Assembly: GCA_024362935.1 (NCBI GenBank)
Contig: JANCRA010000001.1
Coordinates: forward strand, 61,656,930-61,720,929
DNA: 64,000 nucleotides
Source: Setophaga petechia
Lineage: Eukaryota; Chordata; Aves; Passeriformes; Parulidae
Direction: 5' to 3'
Positions 34,069-45,731 of the stretch are shown in pieces. Position numbers and translations under genes: made by a program. The notes beneath the pieces were generated by a model. It had not been told where the DNA came from. It saw nothing but the letters and a program-made list of their open reading frames with translations, and searched no databases. Position 1 is the stretch's first letter. Every line of letters begins with the position of its first letter.

Positions 34069-34084
34069 CTGAAAAGCTTTTCAG
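34069..34084. repeat. 16-bp perfect palindrome
   Basis: CTGAAAAGCTTTTCAG equals its reverse complement and contains a HindIII recognition site. It may be a dimeric binding site or chance. Confidence 0.9.
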
Positions 34085-36749
34085 ATTCACAGAGTTTGTC
34101 AAGTGGTCTTGTACAATACACATCCCTCTCTAGAAAACATGATTCCTAACCTTTCTAAAAAGAACTAATTTCACTTTTAAAATAATCAGGCTAAGTTCCA
34201 TTGGACTCCTTTCATGGAGATGCTGATTTCTGTCATGATGAAAATGCTGCTGGAGCCAAGTTAGGATTTTGTGTGTGTAGGAGCAGTAGCCTTGAAGCAG
34301 GGGTTTGTACTTGGCAACATTTGGGCTAACTTCTTAGGACAGGATATAGGGTCTACCTTTTGGATTGCAACTTAACACTTTTTTTTTCTGTACTAATAGT
34401 TGCTGCTATTACTGCTTTCCATTCAACATGTTCTCTACAGGCAAATATAGACAACTGACATTTTTGAATTTTAACTCTTTACATTTTAAGCCTCATCTAC
34501 CACCTCAGTGGTGGTAGTACTTGTGAGTGCTGGAAAAATCTCTTGCAGGTAGCTGCTTGAAGCTTGGATAGGCAAAATGGGGAAGAGTTCCTTCTGAGCT
34601 GCTTCAGAAGGAAAATGGAGTTAAAGACCACCTCATTCATATGTGGGGGGAAAAGCAGGGAAAAGACCTCAGTGCACAGCAGAGAGAGCTTTAAATGGTC
34701 ATTTGTGTACAGAAACAATTGAAAAAAAATCATCTGAGTAGTATTTATTTTATATAGAGTAAGGCAAATTAGTCAGCAACAAAATAATCTAGATGCCTGC
34801 TCTCTTGTGTATCTATGCTTCAAGCCTGGAACTCCTGATGAAGCTCTTCTGGCTTCATGAGTAAAACTCCACAATGGGCTCGGTGGTAGTGGGACAGAAA
34901 AGTGTGATGGCAGCACACAGAATTCCTTTATATGGCAGAAAACAAAGCTCTGGCTGGAGAGGGGATTTACAGAGCATTGTGCCAGGGTATTTCAGTGATC
35001 CATAGCCCTGATTTAGCCATCAAAAGGGATTCCTGATAACATTTCTGCATTGCTGATCCCTCTACTTGCCATATAGTTTTCCCCAATGAAGAGAAGCCTG
35101 GGAAAAGTTAGATGGAGGTATGTGATCAGTGGCTGGGTTTTATTGATGGTTATGGTACATAAGCATTCATGGAGCCAGATTCATGGCAGCATTAAGGATT
35201 AATGCAAATGAGCCTGTAAAGTTGGTTTGGGGATCTGATTAAAAAATTCAGTTGATTTTAGTGTAGCATTAAGTAACTAAAGAGTCTGAAGTCAATCACT
35301 TCAGCACACCTTAAAGATGTTTCCTTTGTGTTGCTGAGAGATGTGGAAATTTTATTCTGAGAGTGAGATGAAAATCCTCTGGAAAAAGAAGGTATCCATT
35401 CAAATTTTATTAGAAGGAAAAAAAACCAAAAAGATTTGATTTTCTTTGCAATACCCCTCCAGTCCAAATCTGTAACCATGCTATTTCTTGTTCTCCTGTA
35501 TTAAATAGAGGTGATCTTTGCTGTACATAGTGCCTAAACAATTTTACCATTAGCTCTTCTTTCCTAGGCTCATTTTATGAAGGTATTCATTGATCTCCAA
35601 AAATACAAAACAACTCTCTGCTGTATGAAGCTGCTTGTGCCTTGCTGATTGGTTTCTTTAAGGACAGGGTTTCTGTGCCCTCAAAAAACAGCTTAATTAG
35701 ACATCAGAGCAGCTTTGACTGCTGTGCAATCTTCAGATCATTGTAAAGACAAGTTGGATGTCTTGCTTTGGACCTACTGTGAGTTTTCACCTTTATAGTT
35801 TTGTTTGTTCTTTAGGCCTCTGTTGCTGATGCCCATGAAAAGAACCAACCAAACTGTGCTTTTTTTTTTTTAATTTAATCATGGAAACAAGCTGGCAGAG
35901 GCCAGCCCTCTAATGTAAATTTTGTCACAGGAGGGTTTTTGAGACAGAAGGTACTCTGGTCTTTGGCAAATGAAATCTTTATGCCATTGCAGTTTGAGAG
36001 AGTTTGAAGCAAGTTCACTTTATTTCCCAGAGTTTTTTGTCAGGTTTCAGATTATAAATTGGACAGAAACTTCAAGGTGATTCTGAGCTTCTCATTCTGT
36101 GGTATTATAACCTAGAAGCATTGAAGGCTCTGAAGAGAATAAAGAGGATCCTCAGCCCCCACTATTTTCTCATCCTAGCTACCCTGGGGATGTGTAATAC
36201 TCTTCTGTTCTTCTAGGCTCTAGTAAGACAAAAATCTAGAAATCATTTAGGTCTGTTTGGAAGGAGTCTATTTGCTTTTATTATCAGTTTTTTAAATTTA
36301 AGTGTGTTTTTTCCAATGCTTTTGGGAATTTTTTTCTTGAAGTCTTTGTGGCTGGTTAGTCTCAAACTCAGTCTAGACAGCCAGGAGTGCATGCCTTGTC
36401 ATTCTTCCTGCCAGTTCATGGTATTTGTAAATCATTCCTCACAAGATGACATGAATAACCCTTCCTTTCAGATTTTCAGTCTGTCTTGGAATTGGCCTCT
36501 GGTGTTCTTGGTTTTTATACAGTGTTAGTATTGGTTTCACTAAGATAAGCAAAGAACACAGAGATGTGTGTTTTCTCTGCAATTTCTAATTCAATTTACA
36601 TGCTAGAGCTTAGCTTGGATTTAGATGCTAAACTTGTGTGGACATAGAAAGGCTTTCTAAAAATTTGTAACTTCATAGCTGTACTTATCATCAGAGACTG
36701 TCAGACAAATGAGTCTGTTTTGATTTTTCTGAAGTGAGCCTTGTTTGAC

Positions 36750-36777
36750 TTTCACTGAATCAGTGGATTCAGTGAAA
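36750..36777. repeat. Perfect inverted repeat, 12-bp arms, 4-nt loop
   Basis: TTTCACTGAATC and GATTCAGTGAAA flank AGTG. The mixed base composition makes this less likely to be a low-complexity accident than the AT-only inverted repeats. Confidence 0.93.
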
Positions 36778-37745
36778 CTGAGTTGGAAATCCAGGATCTG
36801 TCTGTTTGGAAGACTGTATTTCCACAAGGTGGTCAATTTCTTTCTAGTGCAATCCTCTTTATGTAGGTTTTCTCGTTTGTTTTTGTTTTTAAAAGCCCTG
36901 TGATACAATGCATCAGTGTACTAAAATTCTACCTTTAAGGGTTAACTTTTGTCTTGAGAAATTTTTCTGGAACAAGTATATTTCACTACCCACAGACAGC
37001 ATAAATAATGACCTGAGTAATGTCAAGTGGTTGCTGGATGAATATAATTAGGATAATGTACTCGTGTGCCATGTGGATTATTAGATACATAGAACTACCA
37101 TCAAAGTGTATACTTACCAAAACAACTTATTTCTTTACCTTTTGAGGTTCTGTGGAACTTTCCATAGATATTTCCTGGCTGTTGCTTCGTGGGTCCTGTT
37201 GGTGGAGAGGGCGTCTCCCTGCTCTGTAGTAAATGTAGTCAGTGGCTCACTGTGCTTGGCCTTGCACCAGGGAAGTTTTTTCTCTCAGCTTTTTTAAACA
37301 GAATGTGAGATTGGTGCTGTGTGTGATTCAGTGCACTGTGGAGGTCTCAAGACTTCACTTCCAGAAGGCCTCAAGCTGTGGAGTGCAGCCTTCAGTGAGC
37401 AGTTAATTGCACACAGGAGAATGTCAAAGCAGGCACCCTTTGAAACGTGTTTCAAAGCCTGTATTTTGTTAGAGCAGGATCTTACAGCCTTTGGATGTGC
37501 ATTGCTGGGTTTTCTGGTGGAGGGTCAGCATCTCTGTCTTGACAAATGCTGCCTGTGCTTGTGGTACTATTGCCTGGCATCTCACCTGCTGGATGGATCC
37601 TGTTTGAATTCAGGGAATAGCTCTGTGAGCAAGTTGCTCTCTGGTTAGCTGCAACATGAGCTGTTTCAGATTGTGAACTGTGCAAGTTTTAGTTTAAAGA
37701 TTTGCTCCTTTAAATAACTCTGCATTTTCCTGTACTTTCCTTGTA

Positions 37746-37859
37746 CTTCTGCCTCACAGGCAAACCTTCAGAATTCTATGTGCCTAAAGGCAGGCTTTCT
37801 TACCCATGTAGGAATCAACTTTTCATTGTAACAAATCATCTAAACTCCAAGGAGCTCTC
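37746..37859 (+). repeat. Direct duplication, copy 1 (114 bp)
   Basis: It aligns without gaps to 38143-38256 with about ten mismatches in 114 bases. It begins CTTCTGCCTCACAGG, contains GGCTTTCTTACCCATGTAGG and ends CTAAACTCCAAGGAGCTCTC. It may be a local segmental duplication or two copies of an unrecognised dispersed repeat. Confidence 0.9.
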
Positions 37860-38142
37860 CTGTTAGAAAATGGGGGAGCAACATGCTTATGGTCACTTTT
37901 CACTGAGCAGGTTACACCTTATGGGTGTGTCTGTACCCCAAATCTGTGGGACCTACCCTCTTTCAGCTGAATTAAGTTGCATGAAGTTTTGAAGCAGTTT
38001 TTAGAGTCATGGTTAGATGCAGAAATGGAGTGGGCAGTGAAATGTCCAGTAACAGCCTAACTGAAGTAAACCAGTTAAGAACATTCATTAGCTCCAGGAT
38101 TCTGTACACGCCTGTGATCTCATTTACATATATTAATAAAGA
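37860..38142. other. Spacer between the duplicated copies
   Basis: It is 283 bases of unique AT-rich sequence. Nothing is recognised. Confidence 0.5.
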
Positions 38143-38256
38143 CTTTTGCCTCACAGGAAAACCTTCTGAATTTTAGGTGCCTAAAGTCAGGCTTTCTTAC
38201 CCATGTAGGAATTAACTTTTCATTGTAGTAAATCATCTAAACTCCAAGGAACTCTC
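38143..38256 (+). repeat. Direct duplication, copy 2 (114 bp)
   Basis: Counterpart of 37746-37859, about 91% identical by eye and gapless. It begins CTTTTGCCTCACAGG and ends CTAAACTCCAAGGAACTCTC. The exon-like open segment at 38344 starts about 90 bases further on. Confidence 0.9.
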
Positions 38257-38343
38257 AGAGCTGATGGCTCACTCTTCTGTTATCTATTTGAGCTAGAACC
38301 AGTGTCTTTTTTTTGTTTTGCTCTCTCATTCTCCTGTCCCCAG

Positions 38344-38545
38344 TCAAGTGCCTGAAGGCAATATAAGCCAATTAATTGATGGCAAGTTCCAATTAGAAGT
38401 CCAAAGCAGACTTCAGAGCCTGATGCAAGTGAGACTGGAATCAGATTGTGAACAGAATTCAGGTGATGTAACAGCATTTAAGAAGGCAATAGCTGCAGTT
38501 CTTATCAAGGCAGTTGCCTCCCACCCCCAACTTTTAAATTTTTGA
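38344..38545 (+). other. Exon-like open segment (unrecognised)
   Basis: A strong polypyrimidine tract (TCTTTTTTTTGTTTTGCTC, then TCTCATTCTCCTGTCCCCAG) ends in AG at 38342-38343. After one leading base the downstream sequence stays open for 66 codons to TGA at 38543-38545. The peptide begins QVPEGNISQLIDGKFQLEV and ends AVLIKAVASHPQLLNF. It has a protein-like composition without low complexity and would suit a terminal coding exon entered in a split codon. No upstream partner exon, start codon context or poly-A signal has been identified, and I recognise no family. A chance open frame behind a fortuitous acceptor is quite possible. Confidence 0.25.
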
Positions 38546-41500
38546 TGTTTGAAACTGATTTCAATATCCAGTTATGAGAAGGCTGTATTATGGGCTGTTG
38601 CTTTCATTGTGCAGGTGAGATATCTTAAGCTCTGTGGAAGTGACCTTCTGCTTTTTCACAGATTTCTTGTGCAAGCCAGGACAAACTCCTGTATCCTAGC
38701 TCAAATATGTGAAAACAATCAAGAAAATCTGTGACCCAGTTGCATTTCAAAGCTCTTATTTTCACCTTCCAGAAGCAGGTTTCGTGTATCAGTGATAAGC
38801 AGCCATCCTAAAGTGCAGTGAGGGGAAAGAGAAACTGTCTTGTTTAAGTGGCAATGAATTTCAAGGTTTTGCTTGGAAAGTTTCCTCAAAGATTATCACA
38901 GTGATGAAATGCCATCAAGCCACAACAATTCTGAACCTGTTGCCTTTTGCTTCAGGAATACACTGAAAAAACAGCTATGTTCCCATCCTTGCTGTTGAAA
39001 CTAATAGTTAGCTATTGCCAATTCCTTTTTATCCTGTTCTAACAGGAGAACTCAAAATTTCTCTGTCAGATATAAGTTGGAAATGAATCTGACATTTAAA
39101 ATCCTTTCCTTGCCAAAGCCCAATCAGAAAAAAAATAAAACCCTTTGAGAAGACTCTAATTAGATGACAAATTTAGAAACCTGACAGAATGCACAATCTA
39201 GTAAAGACAAATTATAATTGATTATGATATGTATAATTGGTGCTGCCTCAGCAATACTTTCAAGTGGACAGACACCTGTGAGGTGTGACTGACTCCCTGC
39301 TTGCATTGCATGCTTTTATTGGTCTAGGTGAGAAAGGAAGTGTCACTGTACCCTAAGAAAGCACCTTTCACAGTATTCTCATTTTACAGTAGAAATGTGC
39401 AAAACACCCTATACTTTAGCCTCAGGTTGTGAATGGAAACATGTTTTATTATTGCACTTTGGAATGGTTATGTTCTTTGAGAATGAGCTGGTTGCCATGG
39501 ATGGCTGTAGGAGAGAATGGTGTTTGAAGAGGCAGCTTCTGCTTTATTATTCCACTTCTAAAAAGTATCACAATGCAGTCAAGGTAGTAAAATTCCTTTT
39601 GTGATCAGGTTTAACTGTAGATTAGCTGCACAGGCCACTTTACTCATTCATGACTGCAATGAGTCCTGTTATCTTCACTTTTTCACAGTTGGCTTCTTTA
39701 TTTCTTTGTCTCTTCAGTGTACTGTCTTTATTTCTGAATCTTTCCCCTTACTTTTTTCCTTTAAGTTTTATGTTTGATCTGCATATTTTAAGATTATTTC
39801 ATTTTGATTTATCCAAAGGGTTGAGTGGAAACACTGTTATTTTTGTGGGACAGATGAAGTATGCAAACAGTTAACAAATCACTTACATTATGCTCCTAGG
39901 ACTGTCTAGGGGCAAAGAGCAGAATACACAGTCTCAATAATGAGCAAATTGTCCAAAGAAATCCATTGAAATGTTGTTTTTAAAAAGAAAATAATTATGG
40001 AAAGAGTGACTTTCTGTGCTGATCTCATTCCATTAAAGTTCAGCCTGGGGTTAAAAACTGTCTCATTTGTTTAGTGCTGTGTTTGGTAATAACAATTCTG
40101 TCTGATGCTCTGTTTCTATGGAGGGATGTTTCCTTTCCTTTTGTTTGATAACTCACTTCATTTTTAGTCAGATTAATTGTCTGAAAACTGTTGGGAAGTT
40201 TTGTCATGGCCAGGGATACCTGTAGTGATGAGATCCCCTCCATTAACCAGTGCACCTCCATTGGAGTGTGCAAGCAGCTTCTCACAGTGACCCAGAGGAA
40301 TTTCTACTCTAATATTAACCATTAGGAAAAAAAAAAAAAGAAAATCAGCCATAAAGAAACATTTCATCCACATGAGTTTGTCTTCCTAGCCTTTTGAATG
40401 GATTTCTTGACTTAAGCTGTTTAGCAGATTGGCTTGCTTGAGAAACACAAGTGGTTTCTAGCTGACACATAGGATTTTATGAAGTGATTGATCACAGCTG
40501 CCAATTGCCAAGGTCAGTGGGATGTTCTGTCTTGGCACTCCCCATAGTATGTGCATGTGACAGAGGGACCTGAGGGAAGTGGCAGTGGAGGTGGTGAATG
40601 GTTTGCAATTAATGTGATTTTAAAATATCCTAAATGCAAATGTGCCTGCTTTGTGAAGACAAACTTTGTATTGGTCAGCCTTTTACTGTGTATTGAGGGG
40701 TTTTTTATTATTATTTGGTGTGTATGTTTATTCTGTTAAATTTTCCAAGTAAAAATCAGAAGCCTGGTAAAAGAATGGGGGAAGAAATGTGGAATAACTG
40801 TTGTGTGCATTTTTTCCATCATTATTCCTAAGTGAAAAAAGAGTCATTTAACTTTTGTGATTTGTCAGCTTCTATAGGGAGGGAGGCAAGAAATCAGGGA
40901 TTTCATCTTTCTCTTGTTGAGTTCAAAGGGAATTTACCATTGATTTCTGTTGGAGAACAATCATGCCCTAAGTCAGCAGATGAAATAAATAATGCTTAAA
41001 TCTGTAGCTTGCTGCTAATTCCTGGTTATTTGTGTTGTCATTCAGTGGATTGGAGATTTGCAGACCAAATCTTTTACTACAAAGTGTTGCTGTGGACTTG
41101 AAGTAAAAAACTCGAGCAACTACTCTGTGACCACCTTTACCCCTCAAAAACCAGGGAAAATAATTTCATCTGACCCTCATACTCCAAAAAAGAGCCTGCA
41201 GAAGATGCAGGTGTTTGGGAATGTTGTGAGATAGAATGGGAATGCCTAGTTCACAAGGGTTTAGTGGCCTAGGCATATTTAATCACCAGAAGGGCAGAAC
41301 AATAAGGAGAATGCAGACATAGCTAACTGAAGTATGTTTGATCTTTGTTAAATATGATTTTCAGTGATTTGAGCCACATTTGTGATACACATGGCCTCAT
41401 CCATTGCTATTTCAATCAAGAGTCCATCAGCAGGCTTTGCTGTAAGAATGGAAAAGTCACATGAAGTAGTGATAAAACTATGAACAGGTAATTTTTTGCT

Positions 41501-44393
41501 GTTAACAGCATTTTCTTGAACTGGGAGATGCTTGTCCTGTGGTTCCAAGACTCCTCATACTCCTCATTTTGTGTTTGGTCTCAATAACTCCTGTGGGAAC
41601 CAGGATCAGAAACTTTAGGAAGCTCCCTATACACTTAAAAAGCACCCAGTATCCAACAGTTATTAAAGCCCTTTGAGATCCCAGCATTAAAACACTCCTA
41701 GCAAAATAAGTTTTATTAGAAACAGAGCTATTTGTAGTTCTGGCCTGAAACTGAGACTCTTTGTAAACTGTACATAGGGCTAAGAACTGGCTGACATGAA
41801 AAAATCCCAAACATGCGAGATAGCACAGTTTTACATTATAAACAGACAAGTGTTCTTACCTACAAAAGAGGGGGTAAAGGAAAGAGTATCACAGGCTCCT
41901 ATGCATCTTCTCTTGGTGTAATTGGAGATAGAAGAATGACAGTTGTGAACCTTTACTGAAATAATAGCAAAGGCATGAAGTTGAGGAAGTTTTATCTTGT
42001 TCTGAGATGATTGAGTAAATATATAATTTTTTTCTCTGAGCAGTGAGTTGTTGAGTGGTTATACCAGTAAGAACCAGCTCATGCTGCAGCTTGTGAACCC
42101 CAGAATTCTCTGCAAGCCTTCCTAGCTGTCTCTGATCATATAAAATTACTCTTTGCCTAGAACTGCTTTTTATATTTTTAAAAAGAGGACGGCCTTTCCT
42201 ACATGAACCATACGGTTTTCCAACAGAATTTGCTCTGAAGGAAAAGTTTTTAAGTGGTCAGGATGGAAGCACATGATATATGTGGGTCTTGCTCTATGGG
42301 GACTCCACACTGGCCTGCCAAAATTAAGCAGGAAATGGAAACAGAGAAGAAAAATTCTTGGCTTGTGAGTCAGACTCGAGGGTTAAGTCACAGCCAAGGC
42401 TCGGATGCCCCCTAAATCTTTCTAGATAGGTTTGTGGAAATTGGATGTGATGGAACAGAGCTCTTGGTCTGTGAAAAGTCCTTGTCTGGAGGGGTGTGAG
42501 GTTTTATCTGAAAGGCTTGTCCAAAATACCAATGTTTCTCTGTCCCAAGCTGAACTGTAGAAATGTTGCTTAGTTGAGGTCATTGAAACCCAAAGGGAAA
42601 GCTGTTTTAGAGGCACCTTGCAGGTTAATATTCTGAGATAATTTTGCTTTTGATCCCTTGATCTGAACTCCTGCTGCTCATTAACACCAGACACAGGTTG
42701 CCAGAGATCTGTCAGAGAGGAGGGTCTACCTTTGCTGGAAAACAGTGTGAATCCACCTCCTGCATGTGCAGGGCTAAAAAACAAAGTGGCACAAGAAGGC
42801 AGAGACTCAAATTATGTCTATTAGGGATTTGAGAGCCACAGTATTTAAGGAAAAAAAAAAAGTGAGCTGATTTTGATGAAATAGTGGATTTTCCTGAAAT
42901 GGCTGTCCTGACAGAATGACCAATGCAGTTGTGACCATGAGAAATCTGCCTCCCAATACTTCTCTTTAGGAAAATAATTTTTAATTCCCAATTGACAGTC
43001 AGTATTCCAGGAAACCTGTCAGTTGAAGAATGAGAAAATATTACACAGAAGACCCTTTTTTATTTTTTTTTTTCATTCCCTGAAAGAAATGTCAAATGTT
43101 AAGGGATGGGAGTGTCAGATCTGCAGGGCAATGTGGTGCTTCTGAAGATGTCAGTCCTCTGAGCTGGAGATTTGTGACCTTGCCTATCTTAAGAGTACTT
43201 GCTGGAGATTTCTTTGTGTTACCTCTGAAGAGGTTTGATCTGACAGCCATGATTCTCATCTTCAGAAACAGAATCTAGAGTAATGTGAACACTGGTAGCT
43301 TTCACTTCTAATGCTGACCTAGAATATTCTGTTTTACTGACTAGCTTAAGTGTGTATTTATTTTTATTTTAGGGTAGCATAACCTTTCTTGGTGACATAT
43401 TACAGTGTCTGCGTGGAGGAAAGAGATAAAATAGCAGAGTTTTTGAGTTGTATGGCACCAGTATCACACAGGGTGCCATTTGATGTATTTCTCACTTTCA
43501 ACAGGTCTGGATGAATTGCAAGATCTGTGTAAAACTTGTAGTGATGTACTGTCATGTACCTAGGTCAAATTCTGTTACAGAAAAACACATTGTGATTTGA
43601 CAAATGAAGAGAGAGTAGCCAAATAATACAAAACACAATTTCAGGATATGAAATCAAATGTATAATACAAAGGCCTATAAGGTTCAATATTTTTTCTGAC
43701 TTTTTTTGGAGATGGTTTGATGGCTCATTAATCTTCTGAAAGAGCCTGAATTGACAGATTTGTGTTATGAAATTAGAAAAATTAGTGACATTTGTACTCA
43801 TTAAGTATTTCCTTAGCATCACTTTGATACATTTTCAGTCTTAGGGAATTTGATCTACCCAAGGACATTATATCAAATAAACATATGCTTTTATCAAATA
43901 ATATATACTTAAAAAATAAATTAATAAATATATACTTTTACCAAATAAAAGAGTCCAAACAATATATGCAAGTATTGTGCAAAATAATTCTAGTGCTAAA
44001 TGCATGTGTTTGCTACTTTATTCTCCAGACCTAGCAGAAAAGGCTGTTCTTAGCTTGTGGCTGCTACCAGAAGGTTTCTCATGGTTTTATCACCATAGAG
44101 TATAATCCTACTGAAGAGAAGGGGTATTTGCAGACTAAGGGGGAAAACATGGAACAATTTGCTTTGATTTATGTTTATGAGTTTGAGTTAGAGCTATAAC
44201 TTTAGTATTCCTGAAGAGAAGGCCTTGGAAAAAAGCTTGCTGCCTTAAGAAAATGATCTTTTTTAGTTAGAGTAACTTCATCTAGTCCTTGGTAGTTCAG
44301 TCACCTGCTGTTTAGTGTGTGCAGTGGAAGAAAAGGAGTTCTTATTACCAGGTAGGTCAGAATGGTCTCTCTGTCTGATATCCTCTCTGAACT
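38546..44393. other. AT-rich non-coding stretch
   Basis: No transposon or gene was recognised. There is an A-run at about 40326-40339, an AT-rich interval at 43875-43960 with an imperfect direct repeat (ATATGCTTTTATCAAATA versus ATATACTTTTACCAAATA), and a T-rich run near 43059-43073. The longest open frames (115-120 codons, minus, at 41502 and 42422) are unrecognised. Confidence 0.5.
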
Positions 44394-44905
44394 CAGAATC
44401 ATTTATCTTGGAATAGACCTTTAAGGTGACTGAGTCCAGCAGTTAACCCAGCACAAGTCTGTCACTAAACCATGTCCCTAAGTGCCATATTTGCACATAT
44501 TTCAAATACCTTTAGGGCTGGTGACTCCACCACCTTCCTGGTCAGTCATTCCAATATTTTACAACCCTTTCAGTGAAGAAAACTCTCCCAATACCTGATT
44601 TAAACCTCTCCTCGTGCAACTTGAGACCATTTCTTCTTGCTTATTACTTTGGAGAGGAGGCCATCCCCCCCTGGCTACAGCCTCATCTCAGGGAGCTGTG
44701 ATGGGGTCACCCCTGAGCCCCCTTTCCTGCAGGTTGAACACCCCCAGCTCCCTCAGCTGCTCCTCACAGGACTTGTGCTCCAGACCCTTCTCCAGCCTTG
44801 CTGTCCTGCTCTGGACTCACTCCAGCTGCTCAATGTCCTTCCTGGACTGAGGGGCCCAGAACTGGCCACAGCAATGAGGTGTGTCCTCAACCACGTGGTT
44901 ACACA
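44394..44905 (-). mobile_element. CR1 LINE 3' fragment, minus strand
   Basis: This is the longest CR1 piece in the window (about 510 bases). The plus strand reads CAGAATCATTTATCTTGG, CTAAACCATGTCCCTAAGTG, GGTGACTCCACCACCTTCC, CAACTTGAGACC, then ACCCCTGAGCCCCCTTTCC, CCCAGCTCCCTCAGCTGC and ACTCACTCCAGCTGCTC, ending near GGCCCAGAACTGGCCACAGC. This is the reverse complement of CR1 3' UTR plus the end of its reverse-transcriptase ORF. Stops and small indels show it is inactive. The 3' tail lies at the left end and the truncated 5' side at the right. Confidence 0.95.
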
Positions 44906-45631
44906 ATAAATCCGTGCCCTCCCTAGGAAAGAATTGGGTGTGTATCTGGAGTCTGCTGGGTCTCAAATCAATGAGTAATTGGCTGTATAATCCATGAATT
45001 TTAATTATGAGACTAATTACATTGGTGTTGTGTCATTTGATGCGTTGCATGATGAGAGAACAACTCCAAAGGGGTTTGGCTTGTTCATCTAATTCTCCAA
45101 TAATGCTACAGACTATTTTACATCTGAAGCAGTAACCTGCTTGCTTTATTTAACTGCTGTACTTCCATGTAGGATTCATTCAACTGATGAATCATACTCT
45201 TTCAACTTGTCTCTCGCTTGAAGATGCTTTAAAAGGTAAGGAAAAAAGAGAAGTTTTTATAAACATGCCCATCCACAACCAGAGGTAACAAAACCTCACC
45301 TATTTCTACTGTTTCTTTCCTTGGATAAAGTGGAAATATTGTCTGCTCCCACACTTGTGACTGGAATAGTGAGGAGCTGATAGTGCAGGGTGGGAAGTGC
45401 CAGGTGTATGTGGAGGTGTGAAGGGAAAGGTAGTAGCTCATGATGAATCAACTAATAAAATTGAAGAAAATCTCAGAACAACAAAACCTGTCAGCCTTCC
45501 TTATTACTCACAGTTTTGTCTAACCAAAGTTGTCTCTTCAGACAAATCCTGCTTCTGTGTTGTTCCTCTGACTTGTGGCAATGCCACCACTGTGGCTCCA
45601 CAGTGCAATGACAAATAATAAATTTAGTTTG

Positions 45632-45731
45632 ATATATATATATAATATTATATATTATTACATATTATTATATATATTATAGTATATATACTATATGTCT
45701 TCTATATATGATAATAATATAAATAATAAAC
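45632..45731. repeat. AT-rich (TA)/(TAT) low-complexity repeat
   Basis: About 100 bases made only of A and T apart from a few interruptions, built of TA and ATT units. It includes a nested palindrome TATAGTATATATACTATA at 45678-45695. Confidence 0.95.

Larger units (their letters stand above)
31846..37745. other. Non-coding stretch
   Basis: Four perfect inverted repeats are listed separately (32983-33007, 33237-33255, 34069-34084, 36750-36777). An acceptor-like TTTTCTTGTTTACAG at about 32490-32502 leads into a short open segment without recognisable product. No transposon was recognised. Confidence 0.5.
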
